Source: Hepsetus odoe (taxonomy: Eukaryota > Chordata > Actinopteri > Characiformes > Hepsetidae). From it: a stretch of DNA of 64,000 nucleotides. A program made the translations under genes and the position numbers. The notes under the pieces were generated by a model. The model was not told the origin of the DNA. It saw only the letters and a list, made by a program, of their open reading frames with translations, and did not search any database. The stretch covers positions 21,322,611-21,386,610 of the forward strand of contig CM029369.1 in NCBI GenBank assembly GCA_017165825.1. Reading direction: 5' to 3'. Within the stretch, counting starts at the first letter, position 1; each line of letters begins with the position of its first letter. This document shows positions 1 to 9,970 of the stretch, one piece after another.

Positions 1-187
1 CTCACTCCCAATAGCTTGTACACACTGTTAAAAGAAAGGACACTCTACATCTATGGAAATATCCAGTCAGTTCAATATTTTCTGTGGGCTGAATTTCATA
101 GAAAACCATAATTAATTTTTTTTAAATTTCAGAATTACCATTTACTCTACAGGTAATGCCAAATATACAGTCCATATACCTAAAATA

Positions 188-973
188 AACCCAGCCACTA
201 TGGATGCCAGTGTATTTCTTGGTGCTGATCTCAAGTCCGGAAAAATGGGGAGGGTTACGTCAGGAAGTGCATCCAGTTTAAAACCTTTGCCAGGTCAATA
301 TGCGGACAACGAAACAGATTTCCACACCAGATCAGTCGAGGCCCAGGCTAACAACGACAACCACAAATGCTCTAAGTGAACAGGGTGTGGGGTGAAATTG
401 GGATACTAAAGGAAAAGACTGAGAGAAGGAAGGCATGTACAAAGGCAGGAAGAGAGAAAGAAGGGTTAGTAGAGTGGAAGGGAGAGTAGGAACTTTGAAT
501 GTTGGCAGCATGATTGGTAAATGCAGAGAATTAGCTGATATGATGGAGAGAAGGAAGGTTGATATTTAGTGTGTGCAAGAGACTAGATGGAAGGGAAGTG
601 AGGCCAGGTGTATTGGAGCAAGGTTTAAATTGTTTTAGCATGGTGCGGATGGAAGGAGGAATGGTGTAGGTGTTATTCTGAAGGAAGAGTATGTCAAAAG
701 TGTTTTTGAGGTGAAGAGAGCATCAGATAGTGGAGATTTGTATGGACTTTAATGGACATGTTGGTCAGGGGAACAGAGCTGATGAAGAGGTGATGGGTAG
801 GTATGCTGCAAGGAGAGGTTCAGAAGGTCAGATTGTTGTGTATTTTGCTAAAAGTATGGAAATGGCTGTAGTTAATACTTATTTTAAGAAGAGGGAGAAG
901 CACAGGGTGATACAGAATTAGAGGAAGATGCACACTGGTGGATTATATCCTTTGCAGGAGGTCCAGTCTGAAG
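188..973 (+). mobile_element. RTE-like LINE copy 1, 5' part only, internally deleted
   Basis: This is the 5' region of the same LINE family found on the minus strand at 3671-6737. Both begin with a shared 5' leader (AACCCAGCCAC, then a block around CCAGTGTATTTCTT) and both contain the start of the endonuclease. Here the alignment to the second copy jumps at about 729, so roughly 180 bp of the middle endonuclease is missing. It ends abruptly at about 973, just after the box encoding the motif DYILCRR in the other copy. Loss of the 3' end is unusual for target-primed retrotransposition, which normally truncates 5' ends, so a later deletion is likely. The clade is inferred from protein style and is not proven. 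Confidence 0.8.
730..921 (+). pseudogene. Fragment of LINE endonuclease ORF
   Basis: This 63-codon open stretch contains DFNGHVG (the catalytic Asp/Asn strand of AP-like endonucleases of non-LTR retrotransposons), then EGQIVVYFAK and NTYFKKREKHRV. These match block by block the endonuclease of the second copy (DFNGHIG, EGQIVVDFAK, NTYFKKREEHRV). It has no catalytic C-terminus and no reverse transcriptase. It is a fossil with no independent function. Confidence 0.8.
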
Positions 974-1170
974 ATTTATAAAATAAGATGCAAAAACAGC
1001 TCCTTTTAATAATGTGAACCCTCCAGTATATTCACATAAATCTACATAGCCTGCCTACCATGGTGGCCCCACCCACAATACAGTCATAAAGAGTATACCA
1101 CTCATCTTGCATAACAAGTTGATAATTTGTAGTGACTTCCTGAATACATGCAGTCAAATGTTAAGCTGGT

Positions 1171-1400
1171 GCAGTTGGGAAGTGGGTGACTAATGGTTAG
1201 GGACTAGGCCCCATGATCAGAAGGTCCCAGGCCAGTAGGTTATCCTGAGGTATCCTTGTGCAAGGTATGTCCCCAACACTGCTCCCCGGGTGCTGGAAGA
1301 ATGGTGCTTGGAGAATGGAGTTAAATGCAGAGAAAGCATTTTGTTGTGGTTTACTGTGTGCTGTGCTGTGTACACAATGATGATTAGTCACTTTCACATT
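1171..1400 (+). mobile_element. tRNA-derived SINE, family A (degenerate)
   Basis: It matches the copies at 22315-22561 and 36081-36262. The order is a tRNA-like head (ACTAATGGTTAGGGACTAGG, then AGAAGGTCCCAGG), a middle block ATCCTTGTGCAAGG and GTCCCCAACACTGCTCCCCGG, and a tail containing GCATTTTGTTGTGG, GTGTGCTGTGCTGTG and CAATGATGATTAGTCACTTTCAC. The B-box is eroded, so transcription by RNA polymerase III is unlikely. Confidence 0.8.
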
Positions 1401-1411
1401 ACAGCTGGAGA

Positions 1412-2092
1412 AAAAGCTGTTATCCAGTAGAAAAAAATTCTACAGGAGGTTATTAAGGTATTGTTTACATTCAAAATGGTGAATAACAAGATGCTGCTCT
1501 ATTGCTTTGTTACTGAAATCTGTCAAACGGGACATCATTCAATAACATGTAGGATAACATGTAGCATTCATATGTGCATGATTTTTCTTCTAAAAAATAA
1601 AAGTTGAATAAGACCTCTTACCAACATTGGGTTGACTCAGAAGATGAGCTGAGTTAGCTAACACTTTATTGTAGATGAGAGGTGCCTGTAAGTTGTTTTC
1701 TTCTCAGTGGATGATATGGAAACAAAGAAATAACTACTTACTGCTCACCTGGTTGGATGCAATATGTTTTTTCACTTGTTTCAGTGTTAACATTTAACAT
1801 TTTCACTTTTGTGTGTGAGCAGCTACTGTATTCTTTTTGAATGAAGAAGGTTGGGGAATCCTTTATATTTTGTATCAGTATTTTTTTTAATACATTTCTA
1901 AACAACCAGTGTAATTCAATGGATAATTCTTCTTCTTTGTCTTCTGCTTTTGAATACAAATGTCAAATAGATATCAAGCATCCGTGGTGTCACAGCCAAT
2001 CACCAGTAATGGTCCATTGTGTCATGTTTGACACAAGGGAAATTGGATGGAGAAGGCATGCACACAAAACATGAGATTTTTCCTTGATACGA
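1412..2092. other. Unassigned intergenic DNA
   Basis: AT-rich unique-looking sequence with short antiparallel open frames and no recognisable protein motif. I see no repeat family, RNA gene or exon signature here. Confidence 0.5.
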
Positions 2093-2545
2093 ATCGTGGC
2101 CGACAGTGGATTTTGAATGCAATCAGTGTTTGTCCCGGTGTACCTGTCAAGGCTCCTCTCCTGCCTGGAGGCCATTTGTGAGCCACACTTCCTCTCACAT
2201 CCCCCCAACTGCCTGGCCAGCTCGACACTAATCCCGCAGGACTGACTGTGGCGTTGCTGGAAAAAATCGCTGGCTTTACCTGGCCCAGCGCTGAATTAAT
2301 CTGCTTTCCTTTGGGAAGGGAACAAAGTGCTGATCCGTCTGGAGGCGGGGGGGGGGGTGTCCACACCCTCCTCAGTTGCTCCCTCTGGCCCACATCCCCC
2401 TCAACCCCAGCACCCCCCCTAACAGCCACAGCTGCCCGTGGCACAGAGCATCTCTTCTCCAGTCCAAGATCCCAAAAAAGAGCTTTTTTTTTTTGTGGCT
2501 GTTTTTTTCCAAACCTTTGTTCTGTGTGATGTGGATTTCAAGTAC
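2093..2545. promoter_or_regulatory. GC-richer unique block, possible conserved non-coding element
   Basis: A block of mixed, non-repetitive composition stands out from AT-rich surroundings. It contains TACCTGTCAAGG, TGAATTAATCTGC and CCTTTGGGAAGGG, followed by a G-run (2346-2357) and C-rich DNA. Overlapping open frames on both strands here reflect low stop-codon density. Regulatory status is only inferred from texture. Confidence 0.22.
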
Positions 2546-2671
2546 TAAGAATGACCTAAAGGAGTGCCATTTGAGATTTTATGTGTGGTAATTATGTTCA
2601 AAATATTTTCACAAGAGACAATTAAAAAAAAAAAATGGCAACTGATTTTTCCTGCATAAGTAAAAATAAAA

Positions 2672-2748
2672 ATACATGAATTCATGTATACATTATATTT
2701 ATATTATATTATATTTACATTATATTATATTATATTAAATATATATTT
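2672..2748. repeat. 18-bp perfect palindrome followed by a TATAT-type AT repeat
   Basis: ATACATGAATTCATGTAT (2672-2689) is its own reverse complement and leads directly into reiterated TTATA/TATAT motifs to about 2748. Simple AT-rich DNA. Confidence 0.8.
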
Positions 2749-2884
2749 TCAGTAAAATCTTAAAACTTATTTATGTAGTGCATGCTGATATAGTTCTAAC
2801 TCTGTTTTTCGTTTAATTTTTTTCTACACCAGTTTACCCATTACATTGTGTGAATGTTTCATGATCAACCTACCAATTGAAATA

Positions 2885-3035
2885 CTCACTCACTCACTCA
2901 CTCACTCATTCACTATCAAAACCACTTCTCCCGAGAAGGGCTGTGGGCAGTGCTGGAGCCTATCCCAGTTTGATAGGTCTAAAGGTGGAGAAACACCCTG
3001 GAAAGGTCATTAGTCCATTGTAGAGCTGAGTGTGA
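2885..3035 (-). mobile_element. SINE 3' tail, family D, reverse orientation
   Basis: An ACTC tetranucleotide run (2885-2911) precedes CCACTTCTCCCGAGAAGGG, GGAGCCTATCCC, ACACCCTGGAAAGG and AGTCCATTGTAGAGC. Read on the minus strand this is the 3' half of the common fish SINE whose plus-strand copy lies at 29511-29814 (compare TAGGCTCCGGCACC there). The tRNA-like head is missing. Confidence 0.7.
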
Positions 3036-3653
3036 CAGAGCTGCTACAGAAGCTCTAATTCTAATGGCAATGCATTTCTGAGGAGACTGAAAGCAATTGA
3101 ACCCCCATGTCATCAATAGGTGCACGTTTAAAAAAAAAGTAATTCTAATGAACAGGGACGTCTATATGCAAAGGAGTTTTTTTTTTTTTGTTTTAGAATT
3201 TTTTGTTTATAGAACACATTTAACTATACAATATCCTTGGCTTGGTTTGCATGCATTACAAAGATATTCAAGTCATGGAAATGTGAAGGCCTTTCCAAAC
3301 GCTTCAGCTTGCATTATTGGAAGTAGTTCATGGTAGATTTTGAGTTTTGTTCTGGACTGTTGTCATGTTGTAGAAGCTTTTTTTCTTTGATTTAGAAGCT
3401 TTGGTTTCTGTACTTACTGCACCACATTTACTCACCACATATGTTCATTTTTAATAGAACCCATTATTCCATCTCCATTTCCATGGCACACAATCCCACA
3501 GCTTAAAAATCATGTATGCTAAACAGCTGGCAAGGTTGTCTGTGCCTCAAATGCACAGGTTGTGCATAGTAGACAATGCAAAGCAAAACACATTTTTTGT
3601 ATAGGATGTTATTCAAAGGATATAAGAATAGACTTTACTGTTCTTTAGATGAA
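3036..3653. other. Unassigned AT-rich intergenic DNA
   Basis: Unique-looking sequence with poly-T runs near 3177-3190. Open frames of 60-120 codons here carry no recognisable motif and are interrupted by simple sequence. Confidence 0.5.
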
Positions 3654-3670
3654 AAAAAGCATAAATTATC
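3654..3670. repeat. Target-site duplication, 3' side of LINE copy 2
   Basis: AAAAAGCATAAATTATC is repeated identically at 6738-6754 on the other side of the LINE. Together they mark the insertion limits. Confidence 0.92.
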
Positions 3671-3774
3671 TTCTTTTTATTTCGGCTGCTCCCGTTTAGG
3701 GGACGCCACAGCGGATCAACTGTCCCCATTTCTTCCGGTCCTCTGCATCTTTCTGCTTCAAACCAACCACCTGC

Positions 3775-5465
3775 ATGTCCTCTCTCACCACATCCATAAA
3801 CCTCCTCTTTGGTCTTCCTCTTTTCCTCTTTCCTGGCAGCTCCATCTTCAACATCCTCCTTCCAATAAAATCCTAATCTCTCCTCTGGACATGTCCAAAC
3901 CAACGCAACCTTGCTTCTCTAACTTTGCCTCCATCTAACATCTAATCTGAGCTGTCCCTCTAATATACTAATTTCTAATCCTGGCTGGTACTCATCTGTC
4001 ACAAATCACTCTAGCCACTCAACCCATTCCAACCTGCCTGCACTCTCTTCTTCACCTCTCTTTCACACTCACCATTAAACTGAACTGTTGATCCCAAGTA
4101 TTTAAACTCTTCCACCTTCATCACCCCTACTCCCTGCATCCTTACCACTCCACTTTCCTCCCTTAATTCACACTCATGTATGCTGCCTTTGACCTACTCA
4201 CTTTCATTCCTCTTCTCTCTAGAGCATATCTCCATCTCTCCAGGTTCTCCTCAAGCTGCTCCCTACTCTCACTGCAGATCACAATATCATCAGCAAACCT
4301 GTCTAACCTCGTCCATCAACCTGTCCGTTACTATTGCAAACAAGAATGAGCTCAGCGCTGATCCTTGATGTAATTCAACATCTACCTTAAATGCATCTGT
4401 CACTCCCACTGCAGATCTCACTACTGTTACGCTGCCATCATACATAATCCTGAACTACTCTCACATACTTCTCTGTAACATCTGACTTCCTCATACAAAA
4501 CCACAACTCCTCTCTAGGCACCCTGTCATATGCTTTCTCCAAGTCCATGAAGGCACAATGTAACTCCTTCTGACCTTCTCTGTACTTCTCTATCAACACC
4601 CTCAGAGCAAACATTGCATCTGTAGTGCTCTTACTAGGCATAAAACCATACTGCTGTTCACTTATCCTCAGCTCTTTTCTTAACCTCACTTCCACTACTA
4701 ACCCTACCTAACCCTAACCCTAACCCTTTCCCATAACGTCATGCTGTGGCTGATCAATTTTATCCCTCTATGGTTACTACAGCTCTGTGCATCACCCTTA
4801 TTCTTGAAAATCGTTAACAGTACCCTTTATTCTCCACTCCATAGGCATCCTCTCACTTTCCAAGATTGTGTTAAACAATCTGGTCAGAAACTCAACTGCC
4901 ATCTTCGCTAAACATCTCTGTGCTTCCACTGGTATGTCATCTGGTCCAACAGCCTTTCCATTCTTCATCCTCTTCATTGCTTCCCTTACTTCCATCTTGC
5001 TTATTTGCTGCACTTCCTGGTTCACTCTCCTCACACCATCCAATCTTCTCTCTCTCATTTTCTTCATTCATCAGCCCCCCAAAGTACTCCTTCCGTCTGC
5101 TCAACACGTTCTGTTCACCTGTGAGTACGTTTCCATTTCTATCTTTAATCACCCTGACCTGTTGCACATCTTTCCCAGATCTGTCTCTCTGTCTAGTCAA
5201 TCACTATAGGTCCTTTTCCCTCTTTACTGTCCAACCTCTCATAAAATTCACCAAACACCTTATCTTTGGCCTTCGCCACTGGTTTCTTCAACCTGCTGCT
5301 CATCTCATTGTACACCTGTCTACTTTCTTCATCTCTCTGACTGTTCCACTTCTTCTTTGCCTCCCTCTTCTTTTGTATACACTCCTGGACATCTCTGTAC
5401 CACCAGGTTTCCTTATCCTCCCTCTTCCTTCCAGATGTCACACCAAGTACCTTTCTAGCCGCCTG
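3775..5465 (-). pseudogene. LINE linker and reverse transcriptase remnant
   Basis: Minus-strand pieces in several frames give, in order: a basic linker (about 5465-5195), the first RT block NGKAVGPDDIPVE (within 5067-4798), YGFMPSKSTTDAMFALR and FMDLEKAYDRVPREELW (within 4695-4438), a segment with HQGSALSSFLFAIV (about 4370-4320), and the catalytic FADD codons at 4297-4286. The conserved order matches non-LTR reverse transcriptases, which copy element RNA at a nicked target. Frame changes between blocks and in-frame stops after FADD rule out a working enzyme. Confidence 0.88.
4707..4727. repeat. Interstitial telomere-like repeat inside the LINE
   Basis: About three and a half CCCTAA units, directly preceded by a degenerate unit (ACCCTACC). 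They sit between two LINE coding blocks that should be continuous, so they look inserted at a deletion or break site. Confidence 0.7.
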
Positions 5466-5471
5466 CCTTAT

Positions 5472-5670
5472 TACATTTACATTTACATTTACGGCATTTA
5501 GACGATTATCCCAGAGTCCCAGAGTAAGTCCCACATAACCTAATTACAGGGACAGTCCCCTGGAGCAACTCAGGGTTAAGGGTCCCAGTGGTGATAGGTG
5601 GGATTCGAACCGGGGACCTCTTGATCCAGAGCTCCGTAGGCAAGTACCCTACCACTAGACCACCGCCACC
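5472..5670 (-). mobile_element. tRNA-derived SINE family B nested in the LINE
   Basis: Read on the minus strand it has a tRNA-like head with TGGTCTAGTGGTAGGG (A-box region) and GGTTCGAATCCC (B box), a body matching the copy at 57738-57927 (GTCCCTGTAATTA, GAGTTGCTCCAGGGG), and a tail of reiterated TAAATG. The hexamer CCTTAT occurs at 5466-5471 and 5671-5676 and is the likely short target duplication. Removing the insert rejoins LINE sequence, so the SINE arrived after the LINE. Confidence 0.88.
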
Positions 5671-5676
5671 CCTTAT

Positions 5677-6475
5677 CACTTCTGCAGCAGTTTCCCAGCA
5701 ATCCGGTAGCTCTTCAACATCTCCCAGTGCCCGTGTTAACTCCTGCCTGAATTCCGCCTTGCAGTCCTCCTTCTTCAGCTTCCACCACTTGATCCTCAAC
5801 TCTGCCCTCACTTTCCTCCTCTTCTTGACCTCCAAGTTCATCCTAGAGACCACCATCCTATGCTGTTTAGCTACACTCTCCCCTCTCACTACTTTGCCGT
5901 CTCCAATCTCCTTCAGACTGACCCTCCTGCAAAGGATATAATCCATCTGTGAGCATCTTTCACCACTCTTATACATCACCCTGTGCTCCTCCCTCTTCTT
6001 AAAATAAGTATTAATTAAATCTATTTCCATCCTTTTCGCAAAATCTACAACAATCTGACCTTCAGCATTCCTCTCCTTGATACCATATCTACCAATCACC
6101 TCCCTATCACCTCTGTTTCCTTCACCAATATGTCCATTAAAATCTGTACCAATCACCACTCTCTCTCCCCTGGGTACACTCTCCATCACTTCATCTAACT
6201 CATTCCAGAATTCTTCTTTCTCTTCACAACCAACTTGTGGGGCATAAGCACTAACAACATTCATCATCACACCTTCAACTTCCAACTTCAAACTCATCAC
6301 CCTCCCTGACACCCTCTTCACCTCCAAAACACTCTTCACACACTCTTCCTTCAGGATAACACCTACCCCATTCCTCCTTCTATCCACACCATGGTGAAAC
6401 AATTTTACTGCCCTTCCATCTAATCTCTTGCACACACAAAATGTCAGCCTTCCTTCTCTCCATCATATCATCATA
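5677..6475 (-). pseudogene. LINE AP-type endonuclease remnant
   Basis: From about 6435 down to the nested SINE runs an uninterrupted stretch of about 250 codons with VVSAYAPQVG, TDFNGHIGEGNRGD, EGQIVVDFAKRMEID, MDYILCRR and the C-terminal QHRMVV. These correspond to the strands and catalytic Asp/Asn/His of apurinic-like endonucleases that nick target DNA for non-LTR elements. The true N-terminus is in another frame upstream (ADILCVQE at about 6450). Compared with copy 1 a segment of about 30 bp containing TATTGGAGCAAGG is missing, which causes the frame change. Confidence 0.88.
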
Positions 6476-6737
6476 TCATATCATATATTCTTTTTTTTCC
6501 CCTTTGGCCAACAGTAGTCCAATTTCCACCAGCACCCTGTAGGCTAAGAACGCTGGTGGCGGTTGTTGTTAACCCAGGCCTTGACTGATCCAGTATGGAA
6601 TTCTGTTTCATTGGCCCCATATTGATTTGGCAAAGTTTTACACTGGTTGCCCTTCCTGACATAACCCTCCGCATTTATCCGGGCTTGGGACCGGCACGAA
6701 GAAATACACTGGCTTGTGCATCCCTGGTGGCTGGGTT

Positions 6738-6754
6738 AAAAAGCATAAATTATC
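6738..6754. repeat. Target-site duplication, 5' side of LINE copy 2
   Basis: Identical to 3654-3670 (AAAAAGCATAAATTATC). Confidence 0.92.
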
Positions 6755-7440
6755 AATAATAAGAATTAATACAACCAACAAATATTCAAATAAACACTTG
6801 AATCTTATTAGAAATAATGTAATAGTAAAATTTAAACTGCCATTTATTAATGATAATACAAAAAAATGATTAAGTGGAAGTGCCTAGACATCTTTTTTTT
6901 TAGTCTTCCTTTTCTTTATTTTCAGATCAGCCAGCTGCTTAGTAGACTCAGCTAATGTATTATGCTTTTAAACTGGCATGTGTTGGCATTCCTGATGACA
7001 ACTCTTGACCTGTCTTAACCAGTCTTAATGACTAAATCAAGGTTCATTTTTAAGGTGATCTATGTCTAAAATATAAAAATTAACTTTGCATTAACTTTTG
7101 CAGAAAAATGTTATTTTAAAAATGCCTTTCCTGTAAATTCCTCTAAAATCAATATAATTGGCAAACAGGGCTCAAACCTTCCATTCAGCTGTAGAGTGTT
7201 TAATCTGGTAGACCAATATATAAAGACATACAAAGTTAATAACAGCACTGTGAAGAACACATAAATGCTTTCAGAAATGTGTCTTGGTGTGATATATACT
7301 TAATGATTTGGCCAGAACATAAATAAGAATCTTAGGCGATTGATGGAGGGCGATACATGTATGCAGTATAATGTATTAGGATGTGGAATAGATGTGGGAG
7401 AACATACAAGCACTGGGGGAAAATGACCGTTATCTCATCA
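6755..7440. other. Unassigned AT-rich intergenic DNA
   Basis: Unique-looking AT-rich DNA without open frames of note. No repeat family recognised. Confidence 0.5.
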
Positions 7441-8160
7441 TCCATGCATTCTCAATCAACCGATGACTAAACTGCCTGTCTGCAAGGATACTGACTTCAA
7501 TGCAGGACTAATAACAACAAAACGTAGTTCTCTGATTACTTCAGCCAATCAAAACCCATTTTTCCAGCTGAGGTAAGACTTCTTGACGAATGTGACTTGC
7601 TCCCTACAGACAATCAAAGCCAGCGTTCTGGCTACTCCCCTCATAATCGAATTATATGTGAGTCTGAGCGGATCAGTGGACCTATTATTTACATGAAAGT
7701 AAAGCAGAAGAGGCCTGATCTTTTGGAGAACTTCCTCTTTGACCTTAGTGGAGGGAGGAGCTCAGCTCTGGGGACCTTGGCTGGCCATCATTTAAGAGTT
7801 ATGGGTGTGAGGATTACACTGACATCATCGGCACATTCAGCATGCCCCATGGTCTGCACTTGCTGCACTCTGGCCGCTGAGTTGGAGTGGGCAGAGAGGG
7901 AATTGGATGACACCATGGTGCTCTGACGTAAGAGATGAACTCAGTGAAACTCAATGAAAACTGTGTGAAGAGTGTGAGCAGTGCGAACGTGCAGCAGTGG
8001 GGTTGAGGGGGTGCGGGGTACTTTTGGGCCTTTGGCCAGGGAATCAACTGCCGACAAATATTTGTTGTTCTTCTCCAGTGAACTTTGCTTTGGGAGGAGC
8101 GGCTCTATATTTCTGCTTTACTATATTGGGCAGTTCCATGTGAAATGAAGGTAAGACCAC
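7441..8160. promoter_or_regulatory. Moderate-GC unique block, possible regulatory DNA
   Basis: The composition changes from AT-rich flanks to mixed sequence. There are short TF-like motifs such as GATTACTTCAGCCAATCAAAA (7535-7555) and TGACATCATCGG. A 109-codon plus frame (7597-7926) overlaps a 77-codon minus frame; neither shows a domain. Inference only. Confidence 0.2.
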
Positions 8161-9343
8161 ACCTAAATGGAACAAATTAAAATAAATACAACATATTTCT
8201 ACACAGTTAATGAAAGCTTACCATTTTTTGCTGAATAAAATAAATAAATAATAATGATATAATAATAATAATTATTATTATATATAATATATATATATAT
8301 CAAGATATCAGCGCTAATTTAACTCTTTTTGGTTATTACATTATTATCATTAATCCAAGTAATGTGCCAACAGTTCTGACAGAGTGTATTCAATTAGGGG
8401 AGTCTTCAAACCTCTGAGGATGTTATGGCTGCACTAAGATGCTGACTGTGGATATGAAACTAAAGGCAATTGATTCTTATGAATCAATTTGTAGAGAAAG
8501 TAAAAAAAATCTACATAAAAGAAAGAGAAGATAACAAAATCTAAATAAAGTTTTCGCTTTTTAAGTCATAGTTTCACAAATAAATGTTAAAGAGAACAGT
8601 TAAACCCAAGGCAAGAAGAAATGCAAAACCAAGAAAAATCTCTGGATTAAAACAAATAAAATTAAACTGACAAGTAATAGTGATGCACTGGGCAGTGTGC
8701 CAGTTTTGTTATACAAACATCTACATATGAGGGTCATTAGAAAGTAACCTTAAGTGTGACCTTATTGCAAATGTCAGTGCCTGTGTAACACTTAACAACA
8801 CTTAAAACCAGAGGCATTTTCAAATTGCATGCTGTGGTCTGAATGAATGAAAAGGAAACTCTCTGACTTCAAACAGATATTTTCAGAGAATAAAATAGTT
8901 ATAATAATAAAAATAACTGAAGAAGCCAGGGGCTCAGGAAATGTATTCAAATAAAGGAGAATAAATATCAACAAATACCAAAAAGTAAATCTCAGAGTCA
9001 GTGAATAAGTCAAAGACCTTCATTTTCACCAGGGAGATGTTAAACGTTCTATTCTGTAAACACCTCTGAACTAGAAGTGCTCCACAGTTTTTACCTATAT
9101 GCGAAAATTCACTCAGTTACCACATAAGGTCTTTTTTTGGGTGTAAAAAGGCCTTTTTTACTGTGTTGTACTTAATACTGAACTGTGAACTTGCGCTTGA
9201 CTTTTGCTTTATAATGAGAATTCCTGAAAATGTGCAAATAATTTATACTAGTGTTTCCTGTTACACTAATTGTTCAGATCAATCTTGGGAATTCATCTGT
9301 AATGATAGCATTTGTTCTTAAAAAAATAAACCATGAGGCAAGT
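8161..9343. other. AT-rich intergenic DNA with a palindromic AAT/ATT tract
   Basis: Around 8259-8301 a run of AAT then ATT units forms a self-complementary tract followed by TA repeats. The rest is low-complexity AT-rich sequence with no gene signal. Confidence 0.55.
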
Positions 9344-9918
9344 GAGCTTTCTGCAGGTGAAATACTTACTATTTTGAAGCTGAGAAAAGAGGAAAAACCA
9401 CTGGAAGCACAGTGGCTGTGGCCACAACACTGGCCACAGCCAGTACAGCTATTTGGAATATTCTGAAAAGGAAACATCTAGTTTGCTGAGGTACATACAC
9501 AGATCCGTTTGATCAATGAAAACAACAACAGCTGATGACAAACAAAATGTGAGAATTTAAAATGTGAAGAAGTGACATCATGAACAACCTCCACAGGGCT
9601 GGGGTAGCGATTTCACTATTCACTGTTTGAAGACGATTTTGAGACAGAGATGGTGAGGAGATACACCCAGGTGCAAACCACTCATCAGCAGTAGGAAGCA
9701 TGATTAAAAGAAGGAACAAGAATAGAATTAGAAAAAACTACAAAGATGGCCCACAGACTTTGTGGAACAAAGTTTTATGGGCTGATGCAAGTGAATTACT
9801 ATTACTTTTATGAAAAGGATATGATGTAGAGAAAGAAAGAATATGCTCATGACCCATAATCTGTGAAGCAAGCTGATCGTAGTGTGATGATTTGGGCTGC
9901 ATGCCTGCTCCTGGAAAA
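9344..9918 (+). pseudogene. Decayed Tc1/mariner transposase
   Basis: The sequence follows the nucleotide order of a common fish Tc1/mariner transposase: GAGCTTTCTGCAGGTGAAAT, GAAGCTGAGAAAAGAGGAAA, AAAACAACAACAGCTGATGA, CAACAACCTCCACAGGGC, CAAACCACTCATCAGCAG, then a segment reading TLWNKVLWADA where the second catalytic Asp falls. Stops and frameshifts are frequent. Terminal inverted repeats were not recognised. It is a fossil of a cut-and-paste transposase. Confidence 0.78.
9413..9442. repeat. Perfect 12-bp hairpin inside the Tc1 remnant
   Basis: TGGCTGTGGCCA and TGGCCACAGCCA are exact reverse complements separated by six bases. Confidence 0.85.
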
Positions 9919-9970
9919 AGTTAGTAGTTCGCAGGCTTGATGTAGCATTGCAAGCAAGGGATATCCAGTG

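Larger units (their letters stand above)
3671..6737 (-). mobile_element. RTE-like LINE copy 2, near full length, with target-site duplications
   Basis: The element reads from 6737 to 3671 on the minus strand: a 5' leader (6737 to about 6480), AP-type endonuclease (about 6475-5677), linker, reverse transcriptase (about 5070-4280), and a 3' tail containing GATCCGCTGTGGCGTCCCC and GGGAGCAGCCGAAAT. A 17-bp direct repeat flanks it. The host copy is dead: several frameshifts, a roughly 30-bp deletion near 6405, a SINE inside the coding region and a telomere-like patch at 4707-4727. The protein style (NGKAVGPDDIPVE, DLEKAYDRVPRE, FADD) fits the RTE group of fish LINEs; the exact family was not checked against a database. 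Confidence 0.92.

Noticed and set aside
4920..5501. 193-codon plus-strand open frame
   Set aside because: It is the antisense shadow of the LINE linker and reverse transcriptase region, and it ends in SINE sequence.
8725..8775. Mariner terminal-repeat-like GAGGGTCATTAGAAAGTAAC
   Set aside because: Only a short resemblance and no matching inverted end was found.
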